Source: Brevundimonas sp. A19_0 (GTDB taxonomy: Bacteria > Pseudomonadota > Alphaproteobacteria > Caulobacterales > Caulobacteraceae). From it: a stretch of 41,958 nucleotides of DNA. The translations under genes were made by a program, and so were the position numbers. The notes under the pieces were generated by a model that worked only from the letters and a program-made list of their open reading frames with translations, was not told the origin of the DNA and ran no database searches. The stretch lies in the NCBI RefSeq assembly GCF_017744255.1, contig NZ_JAGHQP010000011.1, positions 52,501 to 94,458 on the forward strand. The letters are read 5' to 3'. Below are positions 16,385 to 23,327 of the stretch, piece by piece. The stretch's first letter is position 1, and the number at the start of each line of letters is the position of its first letter.

Positions 16385-16765
16385 TCAGGCGAGGCCTGAT
16401 GAATGAGGGAGACGTTTTCCCATCTGCTCCGCCCGCCGCCGGATCGCCGCAAACAGCCTATTCGGATTACTCAGGAAGGCTTCATTGCCGACGCGGATCA
16501 CGTCAAAGCCCGCCAACCTGAGCCGCTCGTCGCGCGCGGCGTCCTCGGCCTCGCGGAGGCGATGCACACCCCCGTCCAGCTCGATGATCAGCTTCAGCTC
16601 CGCGCAGTAGAAGTCGACTGTCACTCCAGCGAGTGGCGCCTGTCGCCGGAACTTCAACCCGTCCAGCTTGCGATCCCGAACCATCTGCCAGAAGCGCGTC
16701 TCGGCCAGCGACATATCTGATCTCAGACGTCGCGCCCGGCGGGTCTTGTCCGGCGACTGATGCAT
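16385..16765 (-). CDS. DUF559 endonuclease-like protein, copy A
   Basis: The 126-residue protein belongs to DUF559, a small family with a Vsr/PD-(D/E)xK-like nuclease fold. Candidate active-site residues are Glu22 (SLAE), Asp51 (TVDFYCAE), Glu62 and Asp64 (IIELDG) and His68, after the hallmark FRRQAP. No substrate or biological role is established for the family as far as I know. The C-terminus (RLPHSSGLA) is encoded by a palindromic stretch (ATCAGGC/GCCTGAT, 16384-16400) next to ATGAGGGAGACG (16403-16414), which matches the tail of the nearby palindromic repeats at 11 of 12 bases. The start at 16765 lies seven bases from an inverted repeat pair. It is related to copy B at 19248. Confidence 0.82.
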   Translation of the reverse strand: MHQSPDKTRRARRLRSDMSLAETRFWQMVRDRKLDGLKFRRQAPLAGVTVDFYCAELKLIIELDGGVHRLREAEDAARDERLRLAGFDVIRVGNEAFLSNPNRLFAAIRRRAEQMGKRLPHSSGLA

Positions 16766-16772
16766 CGTCCCT

Positions 16773-16922
16773 CCCCTTCTCCCCCCGGGGGAGAAGGTGT
16801 CGGCTGGAAGCCGACGGATGAGGGGGACGGTAGCGAAAAATCGGCGGTCGGACGAGTCGGGTTCAATCGCCCCCTCATCCGTCTCGCTCCGCGAGCCACC
16901 TTCTCCCCCGAGGGGAGAAGGA
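16773..16922. repeat. inverted pair of palindromic repeat units (REPIN-like), pair 1
   Basis: Unit 1 (16775-16830) has a perfect stem CCTTCTCCCC/GGGGAGAAGG with loop CCG, then a second stem GTCGGCT/AGCCGAC with loop GGA, then GGATGAGGGGG. Unit 2 (about 16871-16921) is the same design reversed: CCCCCTCATCC, a stem CTCGC/GCGAG with loop TCC, then CCTTCTCCCC/GGGGAGAAGG with loop CGA. The outer stems and tails agree almost exactly while the inner stem sequence differs but stays paired, a sign of selection for structure. The pair fills the gap between the DUF559-A start and the glyS stop. Confidence 0.85.
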
Positions 16923-19247
16923 TCAGCCCCCCACCCTTCCGAAATCCGCCACGCGGCCCATGACGGTGCGGACCTGGCCCAGCAGTTTCAGGCGGTTGTC
17001 GCGCTCGGCGGGGATGTCAGAGTTGACCATCACGGCGGTGAAGAAGGCGTCGACCGGCGCGCGCAGGGCGGCAAGCGCCGTCATGGCGGCGGCAAAGTCC
17101 TCGGTGGCCAGCGCCACATCGACCTCGGCCCCCGCTTTCGACACGGCGGCGATCAGGGCGGTTTCCTCGGCCGGCGCGCCGTCCAGCGCAACGGGAGCGC
17201 CCTCCGGCAGGTCGCCCTTCTTCGCCTCGGCGCGCAGGATGTTCGACGCCCGCTTGTAGCCGGCCAGCAGGTTCTCGCCGTCCTCGGTCTCGAGGAAGGC
17301 CCCCAGCGCCTCGACCCGCCGCACGATGCGGACCAGATCGTCGTCGCCGAGTGCAAACACCGCATCCACCAGATCGTGGCGCTGGCCCTGATCGCGGAGC
17401 AGGACCTTCAGGCGGTCGGCGAAGAAGGCGAGGAGGTCGTCCGCTTGTGCGTAGGTGAACGCTTTGGCGTCGGTTTGTGCGAGTTCGCCGTGTCGGTCAC
17501 TGAGGCCTTCAACTCCGACGTAGTCGTACTTCCGCAAAAGAGTCTGCCCACGGAAGATATCAAGGCTAGCCTTCCGTTCTTCACCTCCCAAAGTCACGCT
17601 CATGTTGAACTCGGTCGAAGCACGGATCTGTTCGGCCAGCAGGCCCTTCAACGAGACGGACAAGCGATTCTCCAGCACCAGCCGGATGACCCCCAGCGCG
17701 GCGCGGCGCAGGGCGAAGGGGTCCTTCGAACCCGTGGGCTTTTCGTCGATGGCGAAGAAGCCGACCAGGGTGTCGAGCTTGTCGGCGAGGGCGACGGCGA
17801 CGGTCAGCGGCGCGGTGGGCACCGCATCGTTCGGGCCCTGCGGCTTGTAGTGGTCGCGGACGGCGTCGGCGATGGCGTCTCCCCACCCGTCCGCTGCGCG
17901 GCCACCCTCCCCATCAAGGGGAGGGAGATCTGTGCCGTCTCCCTCCCCCGTGTGGGGAGGGTCCGCCCGGAGGGCGGGGGTGGGGGCAAGCCGCGCATAG
18001 TACCCGCCCATGATCCCCTGCAGTTCAGGGAACTCACCGACCATGCCGGAGGCCAGATCGCCCTTGGCGAGACGGGCAGCCTGTTCGGCCTGATCGGCGT
18101 CGGCGCCGACCAGCGGGGCGATCTCGCGGGCCAGGGCGGCGATGCGGTCGACCCGCTCGGCCATGGTCCCCAGCTTCGCGTGGAAGGTGACGCCCTTCAG
18201 CTTCTCCAGCCAAACGTCAAAGCCGACCTTGCGATCCTCATCCCAGAAGAAGCGGGCGTCGTTCAGGCGGGCGGACAGCACGCGGCTGTTGCCGGCGGCC
18301 AGCGCCGTGCCGCCGTCCGTCGCCTCGACATTGGCGACCACGACGAAGTTGGGGGCGAGCCCGCCGGTCTTTGGATCGCGCACCGCGAAATACTTCTGGT
18401 GCACCTTCATCGACAGGCGGATGACCTCGGGCGGCAGGTCGAGGAACTGCGGGTCCATGGCGCCCAGGATCGGCGTCGGCCATTCGGCCAGGCCCGAAAC
18501 CTCGTCCAGCAGGCCGTCGTCGTCGACCAGCTCAAGCCCCTTGGCGTGACAGACGGCCCGCGCCGCCTCCAGAATCTTGAGCCGCCGGTCGGTGGCGTCC
18601 AGCAGCACATGTTCGCGCTCCAGCTTCGCGCGATAGTCGATGAAATCCTTGACCGCGAACGGTTTGCCCGAGCCCATGAACCGGTGGCCCTCGGTCGTAT
18701 CGCCGCTTTTTAGTCCGCCTACCGCTTCGCTACTTGAGGCGGGAGCGATGCCGTCGATGGCGAACGGCACCACCGCCCCGTCGAACAGGCAGACGATCCG
18801 CTTCAGCGGCCGCACCCAGCGCAGGCTCCCGGTGCCCCAGCGCATCGATTTGGGCCAGGGAAAGTCGCGCACGATCCGCTCGACCATCTCGGGGATCAGG
18901 GTCGCGGTCGCCCGCCCCTTTTCCGAGATCACGGCGAACAGCACGCCGTCCCGCTCGACCAGCTGGTCGCGGGCGAGTCCCGTCTTGCGCAGGAAGCCCT
19001 CCAGCGCCTGTTCGGGGGCGCTGGTCTTGGGCCCCTTGATCTCTTCCTCGCGGTCGGGCGTCGCTGCCGGAAGTCCCTCGACCACCAGCGTCAGCCGCCG
19101 CGGTCCGGCAAAGGTCGTCAGCGCCTCCCACGTCAGGCCCGCGGCCTTCAGCCGATCGGTCGCCATCCGCTCCAGATCACGCGCCGCCCCGGCCTGCATG
19201 CGCGCCGGGATCTCTTCGGAAAACAGTTCAACAAGAAGCTGGGGCAT
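16923..19247 (-). CDS. glyS: glycyl-tRNA synthetase beta subunit
   Basis: GlyS joins GlyQ in an alpha2-beta2 enzyme that charges tRNA-Gly. The protein starts MPQLLVELFSEEIPARMQ, carries GDTTEGHRFM and DHYKPQGPNDAVPTAPL, and ends with the anticodon-binding DALR-like part (VMVNSDIPAERDNRLKLLGQV). It has 774 residues, about 80 more than usual. The excess is explained at least partly by an in-frame insert encoded by an inverted repeat pair (17878-17991, about 38 codons), a smaller palindrome insert (18715-18742), and perhaps a lower-GC segment (about 17450-17610). Conserved flanks resume in frame, so the gene is probably functional. The ATG directly abuts the stop of DUF559-B (TAA-ATG). Confidence 0.93.
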   Translation of the reverse strand: MPQLLVELFSEEIPARMQAGAARDLERMATDRLKAAGLTWEALTTFAGPRRLTLVVEGLPAATPDREEEIKGPKTSAPEQALEGFLRKTGLARDQLVERDGVLFAVISEKGRATATLIPEMVERIVRDFPWPKSMRWGTGSLRWVRPLKRIVCLFDGAVVPFAIDGIAPASSSEAVGGLKSGDTTEGHRFMGSGKPFAVKDFIDYRAKLEREHVLLDATDRRLKILEAARAVCHAKGLELVDDDGLLDEVSGLAEWPTPILGAMDPQFLDLPPEVIRLSMKVHQKYFAVRDPKTGGLAPNFVVVANVEATDGGTALAAGNSRVLSARLNDARFFWDEDRKVGFDVWLEKLKGVTFHAKLGTMAERVDRIAALAREIAPLVGADADQAEQAARLAKGDLASGMVGEFPELQGIMGGYYARLAPTPALRADPPHTGEGDGTDLPPLDGEGGRAADGWGDAIADAVRDHYKPQGPNDAVPTAPLTVAVALADKLDTLVGFFAIDEKPTGSKDPFALRRAALGVIRLVLENRLSVSLKGLLAEQIRASTEFNMSVTLGGEERKASLDIFRGQTLLRKYDYVGVEGLSDRHGELAQTDAKAFTYAQADDLLAFFADRLKVLLRDQGQRHDLVDAVFALGDDDLVRIVRRVEALGAFLETEDGENLLAGYKRASNILRAEAKKGDLPEGAPVALDGAPAEETALIAAVSKAGAEVDVALATEDFAAAMTALAALRAPVDAFFTAVMVNSDIPAERDNRLKLLGQVRTVMGRVADFGRVGG
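17878..17991. repeat. inverted palindromic repeat pair inserted in frame in glyS, pair 2
   Basis: One unit has the stem CCCTCCCC/GGGGAGGG (17905-17912 with 17918-17925) next to a smaller stem CCGC/GCGG (17891-17901). The other has CCCTCCCC/GGGGAGGG (17943-17950 with 17956-17963), then CCGCCC/GGGCGG with loop GGA (17965-17979), then GGTGGGGG. The units face each other. The design matches pair 1 although the base sequence differs. Translated in glyS it gives a low-complexity Pro/Gly/Asp segment between YYARL and AIADAVRDHYKPQGP, where GlyS proteins are normally nearly continuous. Confidence 0.85.
18715..18742. repeat. second palindromic insert in glyS
   Basis: CCGCCT (18715-18720) and AGGCGG (18737-18742) flank ACCGCTTCGC-TACTTG. 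In the GlyS frame this encodes roughly PASSSEAVGGL, placed just before the conserved KSGDTTEGHRFM; homologues usually pass directly from the IDGI segment to GDTTxGHRF. It looks like a different short repeat from the two-stem family. Its status as a dispersed repeat is an inference. Confidence 0.5.
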
Positions 19248-19754
19248 TTAGCGGACGTCGTATCTATCTGCGCCCTTCCCCCTGGATGGGGGAAGGGTCG
19301 GGGTTGGGGGTGGCGCCGCCTGAGCAAGGATCTCTTCGATCACGGCATCCAGATCGTTTCGGACCCGGCTTTCCTCAAAGCGGATCACGCGAAAGCCCTG
19401 CGACTGCAGCCACAGGGTTCGAAGCTTGTCCTGCGCCTGACGCTCCAGCCTTTGGTGGTGGTAGCCGTCAACCTCGATCACCAGACGCGTCTCGAACTGC
19501 ACGAAATCGACCACGAACCGTCCGATGGGCGCCTGTCGGCGGAAGTTCATCTTTTTCAGGCGCAGCCGCTGCCACAGCAGGCGCTCGGCCACGGTCTGTT
19601 CCCGGCGCAGCCTGCGAGCACGCGGCACGGCTCCCGGCGCGTGGCGGGGACGCGGCGTCGCAGCACCCCCATCCCCGGCCCTTCCCCCATCGAGGGGGAA
19701 GGGACGCGTGTGATCGCCTCCGATCATGCCCGGCTTCGCTCCTGCTCGACCCAT
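19248..19754 (-). CDS. DUF559 endonuclease-like protein, copy B, between glyQ and glyS
   Basis: The DUF559 core shares with copy A the pattern ARRLR...AE, FRRQAP, VDF, E-x-DG..H and GFRVIR, so the candidate active-site residues are conserved. The longest frame gives 168 residues from an ATG at 19754, but that start overlaps glyQ and its first 42 residues are largely repeat-encoded. A GTG at 19628 would give 126 residues, the same length as copy A, starting [10 protein letters not shown]; the true start is unresolved. The C-terminal tail ([14 protein letters not shown]) is also repeat-encoded. Both ends therefore coincide with inverted 40-bp elements. The gene splits the usually adjacent glyQ-glyS pair. 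Function unknown; a nuclease of the PD-(D/E)xK type is inferred. Confidence 0.78.
   Translation of the reverse strand: MGRAGAKPGMIGGDHTRPFPLDGGRAGDGGAATPRPRHAPGAVPRARRLRREQTVAERLLWQRLRLKKMNFRRQAPIGRFVVDFVQFETRLVIEVDGYHHQRLERQAQDKLRTLWLQSQGFRVIRFEESRVRNDLDAVIEEILAQAAPPPTPTLPPSRGKGADRYDVR
19273..19312. repeat. palindromic element at the left end of the DUF559-B module, pair 3
   Basis: Perfect ten-base stem CCCTTCCCCC/GGGGGAAGGG with loop TGGAT (19273-19297), followed by the G-rich tail TCGGGGTTGGGGGTG. It lies within the 3' end of the DUF559-B reading frame. The element at 19664-19703 is the same sequence in the opposite orientation, alike at 37 of 40 bases by eye. Confidence 0.85.
19664..19703. 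repeat. palindromic element at the right end of the DUF559-B module, pair 3
   Basis: Inverted copy of the 19273-19312 element: on the minus strand CCCTTCCCCC, loop TCGAT, GGGGGAAGGG, then CCGGGGATGGGGGTG. Three differences from its partner are visible. It lies between the glyQ stop (19724) and the DUF559-B core, so the two copies bracket the nuclease-like gene exactly. Confidence 0.85.
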
Positions 19755-20620
19755 TCGGTGGCGCAGGCCTTACACAGGTCCCGGATGCGGCCGATGTAGC
19801 TTTGGCGTTCGGCGACGGCGATGGCGCCGCGGGCGTCCATCAGATTGAACAGGTGCGAGGCCTTCAGCACCTGGTCATAGGCGGGCAGCACCAGGGCCTG
19901 CCCCTGCGGGCCCTTCATGGCCAGGAAGCGTTCGACCTCGGCCACCATGTCCTCGAACCGGCGCTTCAGCCCGTCGACGTCATAGCCGTGGAAGTTCGCT
20001 TCGGACTGCTGGCGCTCGTTCTCGAGGAAGACCTCGCCATAGGTCAGGCCCTCCTTGGTGAACTTCAGATCGTACACATTATCAACGCCCTGCACATACA
20101 TGGCCAGACGCTCCAGCCCGTAGGTCAGCTCACCCGACACCACATCGACCTCGATCCCGCCGACGCCCTGGAAATAGGTGAACTGCGTCACCTCCATGCC
20201 GTCGCACCAGACCTCCCAGCCCAGACCCCAGGCCCCGACGGTCGGGTTTTCCCAGTCGTCCTCGACGAAGCGGATGTCGTGCAGGGCGGGGTCGATCCCG
20301 ATGGCCTTCAGCGAGCCGAGATAGAGGGCCTGCAGGTCCTCCGGGTTCGGCTTCAGGATCACTTGGTACTGATAATAGTGCTGTAATCTATTGGGATTTT
20401 CGCCGTAGCGGCCATCGCCGGGGCGGCGGCTGGGCTGGACATAGGCGGCCTTCCACGGGCGCGGGCCGAGCGCGCGCAGCACAGTGGCCGGGTGCAGGGT
20501 GCCCGCCCCTACCTCGATGTCATAGGGCTGCAGGATCGCGCACCCCTGATCGCCCCAGTATTTGTGGAGGGTCAGGATCAGGTCCTGAAACGAAAGAGGT
20601 TCGGTGGTCACGTCTGGCAT
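19724..20620 (-). CDS. glyQ: glycyl-tRNA synthetase alpha subunit
   Basis: The 298-residue protein is the catalytic alpha subunit of the alpha2-beta2 glycyl-tRNA synthetase and is recognised across its whole length. Landmarks are [20 protein letters not shown] at the N-terminus, [20 protein letters not shown] (class II motif 1 region), [20 protein letters not shown] (motif 2), and the late segment [16 protein letters not shown] (motif 3). The length and start are typical. It is normally directly followed by glyS; here a DUF559 module of about 450 bases intervenes. A possible promoter upstream is TTGTCGC with a TCTAGG-like -10, in the gap shared with the divergent deacetylase. Confidence 0.96.
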   Translation of the reverse strand: MPDVTTEPLSFQDLILTLHKYWGDQGCAILQPYDIEVGAGTLHPATVLRALGPRPWKAAYVQPSRRPGDGRYGENPNRLQHYYQYQVILKPNPEDLQALYLGSLKAIGIDPALHDIRFVEDDWENPTVGAWGLGWEVWCDGMEVTQFTYFQGVGGIEVDVVSGELTYGLERLAMYVQGVDNVYDLKFTKEGLTYGEVFLENERQQSEANFHGYDVDGLKRRFEDMVAEVERFLAMKGPQGQALVLPAYDQVLKASHLFNLMDARGAIAVAERQSYIGRIRDLCKACATEWVEQERSRA

Positions 20621-20717
20621 TTCGTCCGGGGAAGAAGGCGGCGGACCCTAGACGCGCCGGGCCGTGGCGACAAGGCGACTGCACCGTTCCTTAAACGTCG
20701 CCGGGCAGGATAGGGCC

Positions 20718-21473
20718 ATGAGACAACTGGACCAATTCCGCAGGCGTGCCGCCCGTTATCTGGAGATCGAGCCGGTGACTGTCGCGCCTGCGCGCGGCCT
20801 GTTCAGCCTCAGCTTCGACGACTTCCCGGAGAACGCCTGGACCGAGGCCGGTCCGATCCTGGCCGACCACGGGGTTCTCGCCACCTATTACGTCTGCGGC
20901 GGGCTGGAGCGCGGCACCAATCTCGACCTGCCCCAGTTCACGACCGAGCAACTGCAGGCCTTGTATGCGGCGGGCCACGAGGTCGGCTGCCACACCTTTG
21001 GCCACGACAGCGTATTGCGGCTGGACAGCCCGGCGCTGGCCGAAAGCCTGGATCGCAACGCCCGCTGGGTGGCAGAGCGGCTGGACGGCTATCGCATGAC
21101 CACCTTCGCCTACCCGTTCGGCGATGCTTCCCTTGGCGCCAAGCGCGCCCTGCGGCCCCGCTTCGATCTGGCGCGCGGCGTGCGCGAAGGTCTGAACGTC
21201 GGCCGCGAGGACCGTATGCTGATCAAGAGCTTCGGCATGGAGAGCCGCCGCCTGCCCGGCTACGACCTTGAGGCGATGATGGCCGAGGCGGCGACGAACC
21301 GGGGCTGGCTGACCGCCTATGCCCATGACGTCTCGGACCACCCGACGCCCTATGGCTGCACCCCCGCCGATCTCGGCCGGGTACTGACGCTGGCGAAACA
21401 GGCCGGCCTGACGATCCTGCCGATCGGTCAGGCGTGGTCGGAATGCGTGACGCAGGCCCGGGCAGCGGCCTAG
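20718..21473 (+). CDS. polysaccharide deacetylase (NodB-like)
   Basis: The 251-residue protein carries the carbohydrate esterase 4 signature: SFDDF (residues 32-36) with the Asp pair near 34-35, and the metal-binding His pair in CHTFGHDS (His92, His96). FAYPFGD follows as a further substrate motif. Such enzymes remove acetyl groups from amino sugars in glycans; the substrate is unknown, and a role in surface polysaccharide would be plausible in a holdfast former. No obvious signal peptide is seen with the start at 20718, so it may be cytoplasmic. It is convergent with the next gene, overlapping four bases. Confidence 0.85.
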   Translation: MRQLDQFRRRAARYLEIEPVTVAPARGLFSLSFDDFPENAWTEAGPILADHGVLATYYVCGGLERGTNLDLPQFTTEQLQALYAAGHEVGCHTFGHDSVLRLDSPALAESLDRNARWVAERLDGYRMTTFAYPFGDASLGAKRALRPRFDLARGVREGLNVGREDRMLIKSFGMESRRLPGYDLEAMMAEAATNRGWLTAYAHDVSDHPTPYGCTPADLGRVLTLAKQAGLTILPIGQAWSECVTQARAAA

Positions 21474-22393
21474 GCCGCCTCGGCGATTTCCGCGGCCTTC
21501 CGGGCATCGGCCCAGCGGATCAGCGCGGCGCGGGGCCAGGCCATGATCCACGAGCGAGCCGTGTACTTGCCTTCCTCGATCAGGGCCTTGCGCGTCGGGG
21601 AGCTGGTGGCCGCGCGCTCGGTATGGATCTCGCCCGGGCCCTGATGGACCATGAAGGCGCCGTGCTGAAGCGGATTGAGGCGCAGATAGGCCAGACGCGG
21701 GCTGATCGTCTCCAGCGGCGGATCGTAGAACCAGCTGGAACCCAGCATGCCGGCCATGTGCGGACGGGTCTTGAGGATCTCGGCGGCGGTGGCCCAGGCC
21801 CGGTCCCAGCCGGCCGCGTTGAAATCGGACAGTTCGCGGCTTTCGGTATGGACCTCCAGCCAGGGCTTCCAGGCTTGCGCGGCGGCATAGGCCGGGATCA
21901 CCGACCAGCCCCAGCCCTCGCGGGCGTGGCGCAGGACCTGTCCGGGCCCGAGCGGCGAGGAGAGGTCGATCATCTGGGTGCGGGCACCCGGCACGCTCAG
22001 CGCCAGCGACAGCCGCACATCCTTGGCCCAGAAATCGCGGTCATAGGGGTCGGCGGCCTCAGTCAGGAAATCCGCCATCCGGCCGATCCATTCGGGATAG
22101 AGCGCCAGACTGGCCTCGGGCAGGTGCTCGGCTGCAATCCGGGCCGGTAGGTCCAGCGCATAGTGGGCGATGAGGGCCCGACGATGATCATCACTCAGCC
22201 GGTCGCCGAAGGCCTGCTGCAGGGCCTCTTCCACGCGGTGGCCGGGCTGGTCAAAGTCCCAGTGCGGGGCCGAGGCCGCGGCAGACTCGGCGGCGGCAGG
22301 CGCCAGCGCGGCCAGGGTATCGCGGTCCACGGCGGACACACAGTCCCGGACGGCGGTGAAGCGGGCGATCAGGTCGGGGCCGAGGGCTTTCAT
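21470..22393 (-). CDS. conserved-looking protein of unknown function
   Basis: I do not recognise a family for this 307-residue protein. It has no signal peptide or membrane segment. The N-terminal third is Ala-rich and helical; the central part holds aromatic-rich stretches (GWGWSVIPAYAAAQAWKPWLEVHT). The C-terminal third has several motif-like segments: GMLGSSWFYDP, LRLNPLQHGAFMVHQGPG, and WIMAWPR near the end. The density of Trp, His and Asp/Glu suggests an enzyme, but this is a guess. The start lies just after GGCTAGGCTTTCGCC, resembling a -10 element seven bases upstream, so the mRNA could be nearly leaderless. It overlaps the convergent deacetylase stop by four bases. Confidence 0.72.
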   Translation of the reverse strand: MKALGPDLIARFTAVRDCVSAVDRDTLAALAPAAAESAAASAPHWDFDQPGHRVEEALQQAFGDRLSDDHRRALIAHYALDLPARIAAEHLPEASLALYPEWIGRMADFLTEAADPYDRDFWAKDVRLSLALSVPGARTQMIDLSSPLGPGQVLRHAREGWGWSVIPAYAAAQAWKPWLEVHTESRELSDFNAAGWDRAWATAAEILKTRPHMAGMLGSSWFYDPPLETISPRLAYLRLNPLQHGAFMVHQGPGEIHTERAATSSPTRKALIEEGKYTARSWIMAWPRAALIRWADARKAAEIAEAA

Positions 22394-22428
22394 GGCGAAA
22401 GCCTAGCCGATCACCGGTTTGCGCCCGG

Positions 22429-23319
22429 TTAAGCCGCAGGTCCGGCGCCCAGCGTCGTGGCGCGCACCCACCAGCCGGGATGGTCGGCCTCGATCGCCCG
22501 GGCCGCACGGGCCGCGTCGGCCGCATCGTCGTACAGGCCAAAGACGGTGGCGCCCGACCCGGACATGCGCACCAGCCGCGCCCCGCCCGCCAGTCGCAGG
22601 GCCTCCAGAGCCGGGCCGATGGCGGGGGCGTTGAGCACGGCAGGCCCTTCCAGATCGTTCCGCTGGTGCGCCAGCCAGGCCATCACGGTCGCCGCGTCCC
22701 AGGCTGCGGGCGGCGCCGGCCGGTCGGCCTCGCCGCGCGCCAGGGCGTCATAGGCGCGGTAGACCGCCCCCGTCGGCGAGGGCACGCCCGGATTGACCAG
22801 AACGGCGTGAAGGGCCGGCAGGCGCGGCTCGACCGTCAGCACATCGCCCCGGCCCTCGGCCCATGAGGGCACGGCCGCCAGACACATGGGGCCGTCGGCG
22901 CCCAGCACGGCGGCGACGCCGGCCAGCACCTGCATATCCATGTCCGGAGCCAGATAGCGCCGCGCCAGCCTCAGCACGGCACCCGCATCCGACGACCCGC
23001 CGCCCAGCCCGGCGGCGATGGGCAGACGCTTGTCCAGCGTCAGCGACAGGCCGGAGGCATCCACGCCGGTCATCCGCTGCAAGGCATCCCGGGCCTTGGT
23101 CACCAGATTGCCCCCGGGCCCGACCGGATCTTCGAGGAGCGCATCTGCGAACGACCCCGCCACCGTCAGTCCCGGCGGCCCGTCCGGGTCCAGCGTCAGG
23201 CCGTCGCCGACATCGGCAAAGGCCACCAGACTGCACAGCGGGTGATAGCCGTCGTCGCCGACCGGCCCGACATGCAGGAACAGATTGACCTTGGCCGGAG
23301 CGGCCTCGTGCCATTGCAT
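22429..23319 (-). CDS. ispE: 4-diphosphocytidyl-2-C-methyl-D-erythritol kinase
   Basis: IspE phosphorylates the 2-hydroxyl of CDP-methylerythritol in the non-mevalonate isoprenoid pathway. The 296-residue protein shows the GHMP-kinase fold: APAKVNLFLHV at the N-terminus (Lys10), the Gly-rich ATP loop PIAAGLGGGSSDAG (residues 100-113), and the C-terminal RMSGSGATVFGL. The length is typical. It lies eight bases after the stop codon of the TPR gene on the same strand, consistent with co-transcription. Confidence 0.93.
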   Translation of the reverse strand: MQWHEAAPAKVNLFLHVGPVGDDGYHPLCSLVAFADVGDGLTLDPDGPPGLTVAGSFADALLEDPVGPGGNLVTKARDALQRMTGVDASGLSLTLDKRLPIAAGLGGGSSDAGAVLRLARRYLAPDMDMQVLAGVAAVLGADGPMCLAAVPSWAEGRGDVLTVEPRLPALHAVLVNPGVPSPTGAVYRAYDALARGEADRPAPPAAWDAATVMAWLAHQRNDLEGPAVLNAPAIGPALEALRLAGGARLVRMSGSGATVFGLYDDAADAARAARAIEADHPGWWVRATTLGAGPAA

Positions 23320-23327
23320 GGCGGGCG

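Noticed and set aside
16773..19703. CRISPR array
   Set aside because: The repeats are palindromic inverted pairs with irregular spacing, not direct repeats with regular spacers.
19248..19754. Insertion sequence with DDE or Y1 transposase
   Set aside because: The gene lacks transposase motifs and clear target-site duplications are not visible; it is described as a DUF559 module instead.
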